Shown one piece after another: positions 37,331 through 47,431 of a stretch of 64,000 nucleotides of DNA. Position 1 is the stretch's first letter. The number at the start of each line of letters is the position of its first letter. The DNA is from Snodgrassella gandavensis (GTDB lineage: Bacteria; Pseudomonadota; Gammaproteobacteria; Burkholderiales; Neisseriaceae). A model generated the notes under the pieces. It was not told the origin of the DNA and made no database searches. It saw nothing but the letters and a program-made list of their open reading frames with translations. The stretch is from NCBI RefSeq assembly GCF_914768025.1, contig NZ_CAJZCE010000002.1:124001-188000 (forward strand), read 5' to 3'. The translations under genes were made by a program, and so were the position numbers.

Positions 37331-39199
37331 TTAATCCTGTCGTTCTACTTGGGTTACATCACGTACTGCACCGGTATCGGCGCTGGTAGTCATCGCGGCA
37401 TAGGCGCGTAAAGCAACGGAAACATGGCGCTGGCGCTCTACAGGTTTCCATGCACGGGCACCACGGCTTTCCATCTCTGCACGGCGTTGTTGTAATTCAG
37501 AGTCAGATACGGCCAGATGAATCCGGCGTGCAGGAATATCAATTTCAATAATATCGCCTTCGTGTACCAGACCAATATTGCCACCTTCAGCCGCCTCTGG
37601 CGAAGCGTGGCCAATTGACAAGCCGGATGTGCCACCGGAAAAACGACCATCGGTGAGCAGGGCACAGGCTTTACCCAAGCCTTTGGATTTCAGATAGCTG
37701 GTAGGATAAAGCATTTCCTGCATACCGGGCCCACCTTTAGGACCTTCATAACGGATAATAACCACATCACCAGCCACAATCTGATTGCCCAGAATGGCTT
37801 CAACCGCCTCATCTTGGCTTTCAAATACGCGGGCACGGCCGCTAAATTTAAGAATACTGTCGTCTACACCAGCGGTTTTCACCACACAGCCACGTTCGGC
37901 CAGATTGCCAAACAAAACCGCCAGACCGCCATCCTGTGAATAGGCATGTTCTTTATCACGGATACAGCCATTTGCACGATCCAGATCAAGCGATGGCCAT
38001 ATACTGTTCTGCGAGAAAGCTTCTGTTGAACGTACACCACCCGGCGCAGCCTGATATCGTTGTTTTGCCTCTGTATTGGCCGGATTGCTTACATCCCAGT
38101 GTGCAATCGCATCTGCCAGCGTGGGCGTATGGACAGTATGCACGCTGGTATCCAGTAGGCCGGCACGATTGAGCTGAGACAGAATGGCCATTACTCCGCC
38201 GGCGCGATGTACATCTTCCATATGATATTTCTGCGTAGCCGGTGCAACTTTACACAGACAGGGCACATGCCGGCTTAACAGGTCGATATCGGCCATTTTG
38301 AAATTAACCCTAGCTTCGGTAGCAGCGGCGAGTAGGTGCAATACTGTATTGGTAGAACCGCCCATAGCGATATCCAGACTCATGGCATTATTAAACGCTG
38401 CCTTGGTGGCAATGCTGCGGGGAAGAACACTGCTATCATCCTGTTCATAATAGCGTTTGGCTAATTCAACAATACGCCGTCCAGCTTCGAGAAACAGTTC
38501 TTTACGTAATGCATGGGTAGCCAGTAAAGAACCATTACCGGGCAAAGACAAGCCCAGTGCCTCAGTCAGACAGTTCATCGAATTGGCCGTAAACATGCCG
38601 GAGCAGGAGCCGCAGGTAGGGCAGGCACTGCGTTCTATACTGGCCACAGTTTCATCGCTGATTTTATCGTTACCGGCTTCAATCATCGCATCAATCAGAT
38701 CCAGCTTGCGCATCTGTTGCTGACCATTAGTCGTAGCGATGATTTTACCGGCTTCCATCGGGCCACCGGATACAAATATGGTTGGAATATTCAGGCGCAT
38801 CGACGCCATCAGCATGCCCGGGGTAATTTTGTCGCAGTTGGATATACACACCAGCGCATCTGCACAATGGGCATTAACCATATATTCAACGCTATCGGCA
38901 ATCAGGTCGCGTGAAGGCAAACTGTACAGCATCCCTTCATGCCCCATGGCAATGCCGTCATCTACGGCAATAGTATTAAATTCCTTAGCGATACCACCGG
39001 AACGCTCAATTTCGCGTGCCACCAACTGACCGATATTATGTAAATGCACATGGCCGGGAACAAACTGAGTAAAAGAATTGGCAATGGCAATAATGGGTTT
39101 GCCGAAATCATGATCGGCAACCCCAGTTGCGCGCCATAGTGCTCGCGCACCAGCCATATTGCGCCCGTGTGTGGAAGTCTGTGAACGGTATTGTGGCAT
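37331..39199 (-). CDS. ilvD: Dihydroxy-acid dehydratase
   Basis: A 622-residue IlvD with the iron-sulfur cluster cysteines in [12 protein letters not shown] and [19 protein letters not shown] and the family block [12 protein letters not shown]. It dehydrates dihydroxy acids to keto acids in valine and isoleucine synthesis. It is full length and intact. A degraded second copy of part of it lies upstream at 40174-40780, separated by an RDD gene, so the locus has been tandemly duplicated. Confidence 0.96.
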   Translation of the reverse strand: MPQYRSQTSTHGRNMAGARALWRATGVADHDFGKPIIAIANSFTQFVPGHVHLHNIGQLVAREIERSGGIAKEFNTIAVDDGIAMGHEGMLYSLPSRDLIADSVEYMVNAHCADALVCISNCDKITPGMLMASMRLNIPTIFVSGGPMEAGKIIATTNGQQQMRKLDLIDAMIEAGNDKISDETVASIERSACPTCGSCSGMFTANSMNCLTEALGLSLPGNGSLLATHALRKELFLEAGRRIVELAKRYYEQDDSSVLPRSIATKAAFNNAMSLDIAMGGSTNTVLHLLAAATEARVNFKMADIDLLSRHVPCLCKVAPATQKYHMEDVHRAGGVMAILSQLNRAGLLDTSVHTVHTPTLADAIAHWDVSNPANTEAKQRYQAAPGGVRSTEAFSQNSIWPSLDLDRANGCIRDKEHAYSQDGGLAVLFGNLAERGCVVKTAGVDDSILKFSGRARVFESQDEAVEAILGNQIVAGDVVIIRYEGPKGGPGMQEMLYPTSYLKSKGLGKACALLTDGRFSGGTSGLSIGHASPEAAEGGNIGLVHEGDIIEIDIPARRIHLAVSDSELQQRRAEMESRGARAWKPVERQRHVSVALRAYAAMTTSADTGAVRDVTQVERQD

Positions 39200-39384
39200 G
39201 ATTATTCCCTTGTATGTTTTTTTATCTGTAAATGTAAAACAACTGCCAGCATGGTACGCAGACAGTTGATGTTTGTAAACTCAGGGCTAAACTTTAATTA
39301 CAATAGTTGTAGCTAGAACATTTGCAGTGTACGCCGAAATTTATTTTTCGAAATAGTATGTGCTGATATGTATTATCTACATGG

Positions 39385-40074
39385 CTATTTCTCAGCTTTT
39401 ATGACTATTGTCTTGGCTAAATAATCTTGAAGAGTACGGTAATTAATATTTTTTAGAAAAAGCATAATCAGGCAAAAAATAGCCAGAAGTGGAAAATTAA
39501 ATACTCTACCATCAAATAATTCAGAAGGTTTGACAAATATAACTACCAAAATAACAATAATATGTGAAATCATCTGAAAACTAATTTCGCGAAGCAATAC
39601 AGTACCAGCAAATCCCGGATTTTGACCGTAAATACCAATAACTTTAATACCCATCAGTCGTTTACCAATAGATTGCCCTGTGATACTCATCTGTATAGTT
39701 TGCCAAAGCGCAAAAATGACCACAGGTAAAATAATATATAAAAATATACTTGATAGATCATGTGTTTCTTCAGAAACAAACAGCAATCCTAAAATAGATG
39801 AGACTGGTTCTGTAGACTCGTAGTCAGAAAGAAACCATAATTCAAAAGGTTGTACAATATTTTGTCCTAAGGCCTCAGATTTAAAATCAAATGTTGCGTT
39901 ATAAATGCGCAGACCTATAAAAATAATAAAATAATATATTGCATTATTAATTAAATAGGCTGCAATTCTCCTCCACGGAGAAGCTAATTCGACTGCGACT
40001 GAGCTACGGGATTCAGTCATAAACAATTTAGATTGATTATTATTTGAGTCTGAATGTTGTTGTGTGTTTACCAT
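39385..40074 (-). CDS. RDD-family membrane protein, copy 1
   Basis: A protein of about 229 residues with the RDD motif ELASPWRRIAAYLIN before the first membrane segment, and GQSIGKRLMGIKVIGIYGQNPG in the middle, the hallmarks of RDD transport-related proteins. Four or so membrane segments. Start at ATG 40074, with GGGATAG upstream (the frame opens with TTG at 40119; a later ATG at 40020 is possible). It is paralogous to the RDD protein at 40795-41364: both end DYLAxTIVIK. Function unknown. Confidence 0.82.
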   Translation of the reverse strand: MVNTQQHSDSNNNQSKLFMTESRSSVAVELASPWRRIAAYLINNAIYYFIIFIGLRIYNATFDFKSEALGQNIVQPFELWFLSDYESTEPVSSILGLLFVSEETHDLSSIFLYIILPVVIFALWQTIQMSITGQSIGKRLMGIKVIGIYGQNPGFAGTVLLREISFQMISHIIVILVVIFVKPSELFDGRVFNFPLLAIFCLIMLFLKNINYRTLQDYLAKTIVIKAEK

Positions 40075-40173
40075 AATTGAATCTATCCCAAATTTTGTAT
40101 ATTTTGCTTTTATAGACAATAGTTAATTCTGTTACTAAATTCTATAATAAATCGACTTATCGCACCTCTCCTG

Positions 40174-40780
40174 CTCCGGATGGGTACTGCCCATCTTCCA
40201 TATGATATTTCTGCGTAGCCGGTGCAGCTTTACATAACAGGGTACATGGCGGCTTAACAGGTCGATATCGGCCATTTTGAAATTAACTCCAGCTTCGGTA
40301 GCAGCGGCGAGTAGGTGCAATACTGTATTGGTAGAACCGCCCACAGCGATATCCAGACTCATGACATTATTAAACGCTGCCTTGGTGGCAATGCTGCGGG
40401 GAAGAACACTGCTATCATCCTGTTCATAATAGCGTTTGGCTAATTCAACAATACGCCGTCCAGCTTCGAGAAATAATTCTTTACGTAATGCATGGGTAGC
40501 CAGTAAAGAACCATTACCGGGTAAAGACAAGCCCAGTACTTCAGTCAGACAGTTCATTGAATTGGCCGTAAACATGCCGGAGCAGGAACCGCAGGTAGGG
40601 CAGGCACTGCGTTCTATACTGGCCACAGTTTCATCGCTGACTTTATCATTACCGACTTCATTCATCGTATCCATCAAATCCAATTTGTGCCTTTATTGCT
40701 AACCATTAGTGTTTGCAAAATTATGATCGGCAACTCAAGTTGCGCGTCATAGTGCATGCGCACCCATAGTACACATGAAG
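40174..40780 (-). pseudogene. ilvD remnant (partial duplicate)
   Basis: About 600 bp that match ilvD closely. The block from 40191 to about 40700 mirrors 38211-38722 with an offset of about 1980, and 40718-40780 mirrors 39100-39160, the start region of ilvD; the roughly 380 bp between have been lost. One base is missing near 40233, shifting the frame after [14 protein letters not shown]. The cysteine motif [19 protein letters not shown] survives. It cannot encode a working enzyme. Confidence 0.88.
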
Positions 40781-40794
40781 TTAATTTTTGTAAA

Positions 40795-41364
40795 CTAAGG
40801 GCTAGATTTTATTTTAATTACAATGGTTGTAGCCAGATAGTCTTCTAAAGTGCGACGATAAGTTGCGGTGCGAAATAACATAAACAGGCAAATAACATAA
40901 AAAAATAAAGCTATAGTATTAGGTTTAGCTAATGCAATTACAATATTTTGATAAAAGATCAGATTTAGTGATAGACCTACTGTGATTAATGCAACAGCAG
41001 GGACTGCTGTACGGAGTAAAACAGTTCCAATAAAGCCGGGATTACTACCGTCTATCCCGATAACTTTTATTCTTAGCAGTTTTTTTCCAAAGGATTGGCC
41101 TTTTGTACTCATCATAATGCTCTGACCAATAAAATACATTAATAACGGAACTAAAGTAGCCAGTATTAAACATATTTTTCCGGCTAGGACACTGTGCAAC
41201 ATTTTGGCTGAAAGCCCAAAGAAAAGTGTGCCCAGAATCATACCAAGATGAAAAATCAGCCCGTTAATTAAAACAGCAGCAATACGCATCCAAGGTGAGG
41301 CTAGTTCAACTTCATAATCGTCCGCTAAGGTATTGGTGGATGAAGAGGAAAGAAAATCAGTCAT
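40795..41364 (-). CDS. RDD-family membrane protein, copy 2
   Basis: A 189-residue RDD protein (MTDFLSSSSTN...), with ELASPWMRIAAVLIN, GQSFGKKLLRIKVIGIDGSNPGFIGTVLLR and the ending DYLATTIVIKIKSSP, all shared in pattern with the copy at 39385-40074. It has diverged strongly, notably in the segments between the membrane helices. Start at ATG 41364. It lies upstream of the ilvD remnant on the same strand, as copy 1 lies upstream of intact ilvD. Confidence 0.82.
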   Translation of the reverse strand: MTDFLSSSSTNTLADDYEVELASPWMRIAAVLINGLIFHLGMILGTLFFGLSAKMLHSVLAGKICLILATLVPLLMYFIGQSIMMSTKGQSFGKKLLRIKVIGIDGSNPGFIGTVLLRTAVPAVALITVGLSLNLIFYQNIVIALAKPNTIALFFYVICLFMLFRTATYRRTLEDYLATTIVIKIKSSP

Positions 41365-41916
41365 ATATAAAGGTATCAAAAAGTAAATATAAGATATATA
41401 GAGTAAATAATATTTTATATTTATATCAATTTATAGTTGAATTGACAGGATATAAACTATTGACTGAACTAGCAGATAGACTATTTGGATAAATAGTAAT
41501 GCCACTGCAATTATAAATTTCTGCTTGATTAGAAAACAACAAAATAATTATTCAAGCTATAAAATCTTTAGGAAATACTAATTAGCAAATTTATATTTGT
41601 ATTTAAATTAACTGATTAATGATGATGTTTAGTGTATTTGTGTCAATGATTGCTTATATCACTATGGCATGGCCTAATACTTTGATTACAACGATGTTAG
41701 CAGGATAGCCTCATCGTTGGGCTATTTGCCTCTAATCGAATATAACAAACAAACACTCCTTAATTTTTTGTTTGAATGTGCGTGGTCACTCCAATCTGGA
41801 TTAGCTTTATATATTTTTCTGGTTACCTAGTGCTCTTATTGCTTTTAGACAGATTTCCGTTGCTCTACTGATGAATTACGTTAGAATCAGCTTATCTGTT
41901 TGTAAAGGGGTGAATC
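41365..41916 (+). other. Intergenic region between the RDD locus and ubiH
   Basis: No gene is supported. One hairpin is visible, AACGATG (about 41690-41696) against CATCGTT (about 41712-41718), without a U-run. The rest is AT-rich. Confidence 0.35.
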
Positions 41917-43107
41917 ATGCAGCCATTGTCACATTATCCGTTTATTATTATCGGTGCTGGTCCCGTTGGTATGCTCGCCGCTCTGAAGTTACAGCAGCAG
42001 GGTAAGCCTGTATTACTGCTGGAAGCGCGTGCTGCCGACAGCCACTTAACTGACCAGCGCACACTGGCTTTGTCATATCACAGTATTCAGGCTTTCCGGC
42101 GGGCTGGTGTGGATCTGCCTGATGAAACCTTTACTTTTATTCAGCAGGTACATGTATCGCGACAACAACATTTTGGCCGTGTATTGCTGACAGCGCAGGA
42201 TATTAATTTGCCGTATCTCGGTGCCACAATTGATTATGCTCGGCTATTACATGCCTGTGAAAAGGCATTGCAAAAATATCATGTACCTGTGCAATGGCAG
42301 ACTACTGTAGAGCAAGTACAAAGTACCGCGCATTGGGCTTCAGTACAATGCATATTTCAGCAACAACAGCATATTCTGACAGCGCAATGGCTGATTCTGG
42401 CTGAGGGCGGTAATCTGGCGGCCAGTTTGCCGGATATTCGAGTGCGTAGCCATGACTACCGACAGCAGGCACTGGTAAATACTCTGAAATTTGAATCGAG
42501 TAATCAGTCTATTGCCTATGAACGTTTTACCCGAAATGGCCCTTTCGCATTATTGCCTTATGGTGATGATTTTCGTCTGGTATGGACTTGTACTCCCAAG
42601 GAAGCACAACAGCGCCAGCAGCAGGATGTGCATGCATTTAATCAACAATTACAGGCTGTAATGGGAAACCGGCTTGGTCAGTTGTGTCAGATGGGCACGC
42701 CGGCGACTTTTCCACTGAAATTGCGTCAGCTTAATCAGGTGTACAGTCAACGGGTAATCTGTATCGGTAATGCAGCCCAAACCATGCATCCGGTTGCAGC
42801 TCAGGGATTGAATCTGGGGGTACGCGATGCGGAAACGCTCAGTGAGATATTGGGTAATGCGGACCCGGCGGCTCTGGATAATGCTGCTTTGGCCAGAAAG
42901 TATGCACAGACACGTGCATATGATGCTCGTGCAGTTGTTGGTTTTACCCATATTCTGGTACAGCTGTTTGATCATGCCCATAGCGGGCTTAAATATGGGC
43001 AAAGTCTGGGTATGGGCATTCTTGGTGCAATACCTGCATTAAGACACCAATTTACCAGACAGCTGGTTTTTGGCCTGAACCAGCATTCCAGTTATCTGGT
43101 TAAATGA
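41917..43107 (+). CDS. ubiH: Ubiquinone hydroxylase UbiH
   Basis: A 396-residue FAD monooxygenase. FIIIGAGPVGMLAALKLQQQG is the N-terminal FAD fold, and GNAAQTMHPVAAQGLNLGVRDAETL is the second FAD site, where GNAAQT instead of GDAAHT marks UbiH. It hydroxylates an octaprenyl-phenol intermediate in ubiquinone synthesis. AAAGGGGTG precedes the ATG. It is followed 15 bp later by a second hydroxylase. Confidence 0.9.
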   Translation: MQPLSHYPFIIIGAGPVGMLAALKLQQQGKPVLLLEARAADSHLTDQRTLALSYHSIQAFRRAGVDLPDETFTFIQQVHVSRQQHFGRVLLTAQDINLPYLGATIDYARLLHACEKALQKYHVPVQWQTTVEQVQSTAHWASVQCIFQQQQHILTAQWLILAEGGNLAASLPDIRVRSHDYRQQALVNTLKFESSNQSIAYERFTRNGPFALLPYGDDFRLVWTCTPKEAQQRQQQDVHAFNQQLQAVMGNRLGQLCQMGTPATFPLKLRQLNQVYSQRVICIGNAAQTMHPVAAQGLNLGVRDAETLSEILGNADPAALDNAALARKYAQTRAYDARAVVGFTHILVQLFDHAHSGLKYGQSLGMGILGAIPALRHQFTRQLVFGLNQHSSYLVK

Positions 43108-43122
43108 GAATGCTTTATTAAT

Positions 43123-44298
43123 ATGGATAGTAATATGAGTAATAAGCAGCAGTATGATTTTAATGTCACTATTCTGGGGGGCGGGCTGGTTGGTGCCACT
43201 CTGGCTCTGGCCTTGCACCAGCAGGGCAAAAAAGTGCTGTTACTGGAAAAAAAGCCACCTCAAACCAATTTAAGCAGCCTGTCTCAGGCTTGGGATGCTC
43301 GTATTTATGCCGTCAGTCCAGCTAATCAGCAGTTTTTAAATAAATTAGGTATCTGGCCAGCAGAACGAGTGCAGGCAGTAAGCCATATGCAAGTGTATGG
43401 TGATGGTCATGGGCATATCAGCTTTGATGCTGCCAGTGTAAACGTACCCTGTTTAAATTATATGCTGGAAAACCGTTATCTGCTGGCAAGAATATGGCTG
43501 GCACTGGCAGAAAATGGTGTAACGATAGCAGAAAGCCGGCTGCTGTCGGTTAAAACCGATGTCTGGTCGGCACAGGTCACACTTGAAAATGGCGAGTCTT
43601 ATCGTAGTCAGTTACTGGTAGGTGCGGATGGTGCCAATTCATGGCTGCGCGAACAGGTTGGCATCGAAGTAAGTGCTTCTCCTTACCGGCAGCAGGGGGT
43701 GGTAGCTAACTTCAGTACAGCAAAGCCACATCATGGTTGTGCCTATCAATGGTTCCGTGGTGGCGATATCCTCGCTTATCTGCCTTTGCCACAACAACAG
43801 ATTTCTATTGTCTGGTCAACTGCTGATGCAGAAAAGCTGACTATGCTGGCCGGAGAAGATTTTGCCCGGCAGGTTGCTCAGGCTGGCCATTACACGCTGG
43901 GCGAGCTAACGCTGACTACACCAGTATTCACATTTGACCTGATAAAACGTCAGCCAAAGACGGTTATCAGTCAACGTGTTGCTTTGATTGGTGATGCCGC
44001 GCACACTGTTCATCCGCTAGCTGGACAGGGTGTTAATTTGGGTTTTGCTGATGTACAGTGCCTCAGCAATCTCTTGGCACAATCTAGTGATATAGGTAAC
44101 TGGTCATTGCTCAAGCAGTATCAGCGTTCCAGATTGCTGGCAGTACGTATGATGCAACAGGGATGTGATGGACTGTTCCGGTTGTTTGCCAATGATGATT
44201 TACCCGGTATAGGCTGGTTACGTAATCAGGGACTGAATATGGTTGATTGTTCGGGGATGATTAAGAACAGGCTGATTCGTCAGGCCATGGGTTTATAA
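43123..44298 (+). CDS. UbiI/UbiF/COQ6-family ubiquinone hydroxylase
   Basis: A 391-residue FAD monooxygenase with TILGGGLVGATLALALHQQGKKVLLLEKK, LLVGADGANSWLREQVGI (the DG motif) and GDAAHTVHPLAGQGVNLGFADVQCL. It belongs to the same superfamily as the upstream UbiH and would hydroxylate another ring position. Which one (C5 or C6, UbiI or UbiF) cannot be told from sequence alone; Neisseriaceae hydroxylases vary in regioselectivity. ATG 43123 or ATG 43135 may start it. Confidence 0.88.
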   Translation: MDSNMSNKQQYDFNVTILGGGLVGATLALALHQQGKKVLLLEKKPPQTNLSSLSQAWDARIYAVSPANQQFLNKLGIWPAERVQAVSHMQVYGDGHGHISFDAASVNVPCLNYMLENRYLLARIWLALAENGVTIAESRLLSVKTDVWSAQVTLENGESYRSQLLVGADGANSWLREQVGIEVSASPYRQQGVVANFSTAKPHHGCAYQWFRGGDILAYLPLPQQQISIVWSTADAEKLTMLAGEDFARQVAQAGHYTLGELTLTTPVFTFDLIKRQPKTVISQRVALIGDAAHTVHPLAGQGVNLGFADVQCLSNLLAQSSDIGNWSLLKQYQRSRLLAVRMMQQGCDGLFRLFANDDLPGIGWLRNQGLNMVDCSGMIKNRLIRQAMGL

Positions 44299-44696
44299 TG
44301 CTACAGATTAAATCTGTATTATTTTTCCCTTAGCTTTCAGGCTACCATACGCATGCTCCTGAAGTTTAATCAGTACGTTTATTCGATCATTAAGTAAACA
44401 ATATAATTGTTCCAAGTATGAATTTTTTGATTACAAGATAGATATGGAGTTTAAATTTGGGTGGTATTTAATATGTGTCAGTAAGATTAATTTACTTAAT
44501 ATGCAGTGTTGCTTTTGCAGTTATTACTTTTTTACACTTAATAGATTTTAATTAATGACTCATTCTACCGGCTTGAGATTCAGAACACGTTACTATAGAT
44601 AACCATAGTACACGGTAACAAAATTCGGACAGATGTATGAACCCAGATAAATAAAGAGAGTTAATAAATAGTTGAGAAGTATTATAATCACAAAAT
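44299..44696 (+). other. Intergenic region, no gene seen
   Basis: I see no convincing ORF, repeat or RNA between the ubiquinone gene and the terminator of the tRNA cluster. Confidence 0.35.
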
Positions 44697-44723
44697 AAAA
44701 AGACCATATGAAATGGTCTTTTT
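44697..44723 (-). terminator. Terminator of the tRNA cluster
   Basis: AAAAAGACCAT and ATGGTCTTTTT form a perfect inverted repeat around a short loop. It ends the minus-strand tRNA unit and would also work in the other direction. Confidence 0.85.
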
Positions 44724-44733
44724 CTGTTTTGTA

Positions 44734-44824
44734 TGGTGCCCGGGGCCGGAATCGAACCGGCACGGCCGTTTTAAGAGCCGACGGATTTTAAGTCCGTTGT
44801 GTCTACCAATTTCACCACCCGGGC
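44734..44824 (-). tRNA. tRNA-Leu(TAA)
   Basis: A 91-nt class II tRNA with a long variable arm (GTCGGCTCTTAAAACGGCC region), acceptor GCCCGGG/CCCGGGC, anticodon TAA and encoded CCA. Confidence 0.94.
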
Positions 44825-44869
44825 AGGGCAGTAATCAATATTAATACACACTGTGCATTAAATTTATGT

Positions 44870-44944
44870 TGGAGGCGGGGGCGCGGATTTAAACCGGCCT
44901 ACACAGCTTTGCACACTGTGGCATAGTCACTCTGCCACCCCGCC
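44870..44944 (-). pseudogene. Degenerate tRNA-Cys-like copy
   Basis: A 75-nt element, closely related to the neighbouring tRNA-Cys, with anticodon GCA still in the loop GTGCAAA. The acceptor stem is intact and changed on both sides (GGCGGGG/CCCCGCC against GGCGGGA/TCCCGCC); the anticodon stem is rewritten but can still pair. The T-arm has one extra base and its loop reads TTTAAAT in place of TTCGATT, so normal tRNA folding is doubtful. Confidence 0.7.
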
Positions 44945-44967
44945 ATAAAGGCTATTTACATAGTATC

Positions 44968-45041
44968 TGGAGGCGGGAGTCGGAATCGAACCGGCGTACA
45001 CGGATTTGCAGTCCGCTGCATGACCACTCTGCCATCCCGCC
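44968..45041 (-). tRNA. tRNA-Cys(GCA)
   Basis: A 74-nt tRNA with acceptor GGCGGGA/TCCCGCC, anticodon GCA in CTGCAAA, T-loop TTCGATT and encoded CCA. One C-A mismatch is visible in the T-stem. Confidence 0.93.
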
Positions 45042-45086
45042 TTAAATATTTACTCAATCGGGTAGAGCAACTATTAAATTAAAATC

Positions 45087-45162
45087 TGGAGCGGGAAACG
45101 AGTCTCGAACTCGCGACCTCAACCTTGGCAAGGTTGCGCTCTACCAACTGAGCTATTCCCGC
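45087..45162 (-). tRNA. tRNA-Gly(GCC), copy 1
   Basis: A 76-nt tRNA with acceptor GCGGGAA, anticodon GCC in the loop of ACCTTGCCAAGGT, T-loop TTCGAGA and encoded CCA. One of three copies that read identically. Confidence 0.96.
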
Positions 45163-45300
45163 AGATTCACTTTATACATGTGAGCATGTTTTTTGGAGCG
45201 GGAAACGAGTCTCGAACTCGCGACCTCAACCTTGGCAAGGTTGCGCTCTACCAACTGAGCTATTCCCGCAGATTCACTTTATACATGTGAGCATGTTTTT
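45163..45300. repeat. Tandem 107-bp repeat of tRNA-Gly plus spacer
   Basis: The 31-bp spacers at 45163-45193 and 45270-45300 are identical, as are the tRNAs on both sides, so the cluster was made by tandem duplication of a 107-bp unit. Confidence 0.85.
45194..45269 (-). tRNA. tRNA-Gly(GCC), copy 2
   Basis: Same sequence as the copy at 45087-45162, one 107-bp repeat unit further. Confidence 0.96.
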
Positions 45301-45376
45301 TGGAGCGGGAAACGAGTCTCGAACTCGCGACCTCAACCTTGGCAAGGTTGCGCTCTACCAACTGAGCTATTCCCGC
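45301..45376 (-). tRNA. tRNA-Gly(GCC), copy 3 (first transcribed)
   Basis: Same sequence as the other two Gly copies; it is the first gene of the unit, about 25 nt after the likely transcription start. Confidence 0.96.
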
Positions 45377-45407
45377 GTTTCTCATTCGTACTGAACGAAG
45401 AAGCAAC

Positions 45408-45435
45408 ATTATATCGATGAAAAAAATTGTGTCAA
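45408..45435 (-). promoter_or_regulatory. Strong promoter of the tRNA cluster
   Basis: On the minus strand TTGACA (45430-45435), a 16-bp spacer and TATAAT (45408-45413): both elements match consensus exactly. Confidence 0.88.
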
Positions 45436-45483
45436 GGTTATTAGCAGGCTTAATGGGGTATTTTTTGCTTTTGCTATGATTTT

Positions 45484-46056
45484 TTAGGATTTAAATTCTT
45501 TGGTAGCCATCTTCAAATAATACAGCATTGACCAGATAGTCAGAATACAGGCAATAAGCATAAGAGTATTTCCCAGTTTCCAGAGCAGATTGGGTTCAGC
45601 CAGTGGTGGTGATGTCAGTAATAGAAGAAAAATAGCCCCCATCTGTGCCGCGGTTTTGAATTTGCCTAGTTTAGCTACGGCAACACTGTTGCGTTTACCC
45701 AGTTGAGCCATCCATTCCCGCAAAGCGGAAATAGTGATTTCACGACCAATGATAATCATGGCAAATATGGCATAAGTGCGGCCGGTGGCTACCAGTAATA
45801 TCAGTGCTACAGCTACCATTAGTTTGTCTGCAACTGGATCAAGAAAAGCACCAAAATTGGATGTCTGCCCCCAGCGACGTGCCAGATAGCCATCAAACCA
45901 GTCAGTTATTGCCGCTGCAGCGAAAAAGCCTGCTGCCAGCCAGTTAATAATCTGACGATCACTAATCCAATCGGCAGGCAAGTAAAACAATAAGGTAAAT
46001 ATAGGAATGATGAGGATACGCAACCAGGTGAGCAATATCGGAAAATTCCAGGGCAT
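45484..46056 (-). CDS. pgsA: CDP-diacylglycerol-glycerol-3-phosphate 3-phosphatidyltransferase
   Basis: A 190-residue membrane enzyme with the CDP-alcohol phosphotransferase motif DGYLARRWGQTSNFGAFLDPVADK (D-G-x2-A-R-x8-G-x3-D-x3-D). It makes phosphatidylglycerolphosphate in the inner membrane. It sits directly upstream of the tRNA cluster on the same strand; tRNAs next to pgsA are common in betaproteobacteria, but the cluster has its own promoter. Confidence 0.94.
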   Translation of the reverse strand: MPWNFPILLTWLRILIIPIFTLLFYLPADWISDRQIINWLAAGFFAAAAITDWFDGYLARRWGQTSNFGAFLDPVADKLMVAVALILLVATGRTYAIFAMIIIGREITISALREWMAQLGKRNSVAVAKLGKFKTAAQMGAIFLLLLTSPPLAEPNLLWKLGNTLMLIACILTIWSMLYYLKMATKEFKS

Positions 46057-46292
46057 AACGGGGTGTTCCTGACAGGTTATGATTTGGTTAGTTTACATGA
46101 TACCTGTTTGAAAGCTTTATGGTGATTTTTTATCGCTAACTGATGTTCGCATCAGGAGCTGAATTGTAGTGTAAATTTATTTTTTTACTCAGATATTCAG
46201 TAGTTATTTGTGATTTATTGCAATTCAGGTATTTTGGGGCAGCTTTAGCTTCGGGCGGCATATATATATACTGCCCGAAGTTTAAGCCTGGC

Positions 46293-47276
46293 TTATTTCA
46301 CCATATCCTTATATGCAGCATAACCTGCCGCATCCATTTCATCATAGGGGATAAACCTCAAGCTGGCTCCGTTGATACAATAACGTAAACCACCACGTTC
46401 CTGCGGGCCATCTGTGAATACATGCCCCAAGTGGGAGTCTGCCTGATGGCTGCGTACTTCAGTACGCTGCATACCAAGACTGTTATCCTGATGTTCGCTG
46501 ACTACTTCAGACTGAATCGGCTGGCTGAACGCTGGCCAGCCACAGCCTGAATTAAATTTGTCGCGCGAGCTGAAAAGTGGTTCGCCGCTGACAATATCGA
46601 CATAAATACCGGGAACAAACAGTTCATCGTACGGATGACTATATGGGCGCTCGGTGCCTGCGTTCTGTGTGATTTGATAAGCTTCTTCGCCTAGCTGCTG
46701 ATGTAAAGTTGCAGCATCCGGCTTGTGGAAAGCTTTGGCATCATAAGCTTGAGTGGACGTTGCAGTTCTGGGAAGCTCCGGCAAGGGTTCATGGGCTTTT
46801 TGCAGATCGATATGGCAATAGCCCTGAGGATTTTTGTCCAGATAGTCCTGATGATATTCTTCAGCCGGAAAAAATTGTTGCAAGGGCAGATTTTCTACTA
46901 CGATAGGTGCTTGATAACGGCCCTGTTCGGCTTTGATTGCTGCCTGGATAACATCGTGGTCAGCAGTATCAGTATAGTAAATACCACTACGGTATTGGGT
47001 GCCAATATCATGTGCCTGACGATTCAGGCTAGTGGGGTCTACAATACGAAAGAAGTGACGCAGTATGTCGGTTAAGGGCAAAACATCTGCATCGTATTCA
47101 ACCTTTATGGTTTCTGCGTGACCGGTGTTTTGTTTACACACTTCTTCATAACTTGGATTCTCGGTATTGCCGTTGGCATAGCCAGTTTGGGTGGCAAGCA
47201 CGCCATTTAAACGTTTAAAGTAGCCTTCCATGCCCCAAAAACAGCCACCGGCAAGATAAATATTTTTTATATTCAT
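46293..47276 (-). CDS. msrAB: Bifunctional methionine sulfoxide reductase MsrA-MsrB
   Basis: A 327-residue fusion. MsrA (about 1-160) has the active site [12 protein letters not shown]; MsrB (about 185-325) has [15 protein letters not shown] and the catalytic [11 protein letters not shown]. It repairs both epimers of methionine sulfoxide. Unlike Neisseria PilB, it has no thioredoxin domain and no signal peptide, so it should act in the cytosol. MsrB positions for the structural zinc CxxC pairs are not evident, as in zinc-free MsrB types. Confidence 0.93.
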   Translation of the reverse strand: MNIKNIYLAGGCFWGMEGYFKRLNGVLATQTGYANGNTENPSYEEVCKQNTGHAETIKVEYDADVLPLTDILRHFFRIVDPTSLNRQAHDIGTQYRSGIYYTDTADHDVIQAAIKAEQGRYQAPIVVENLPLQQFFPAEEYHQDYLDKNPQGYCHIDLQKAHEPLPELPRTATSTQAYDAKAFHKPDAATLHQQLGEEAYQITQNAGTERPYSHPYDELFVPGIYVDIVSGEPLFSSRDKFNSGCGWPAFSQPIQSEVVSEHQDNSLGMQRTEVRSHQADSHLGHVFTDGPQERGGLRYCINGASLRFIPYDEMDAAGYAAYKDMVK

Positions 47277-47431
47277 AATGTTATATTGTATCCTTATGTG
47301 ATGTATACGTATATGCTAGCACTAGCCCGTATTGAATGAAAGATGTTGTTTTGCTTAATTATGTATGGGTGATATAAAATCTGTACTTAATTTTGGTTAA
47401 TTCATGTATTGCTATATTGGTTGAAGATTAT

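Noticed and set aside
45087-45376. Regularly spaced repeats resembling a CRISPR array
   Set aside because: The repeats are full tRNA-Gly genes and the spacers are identical to each other.
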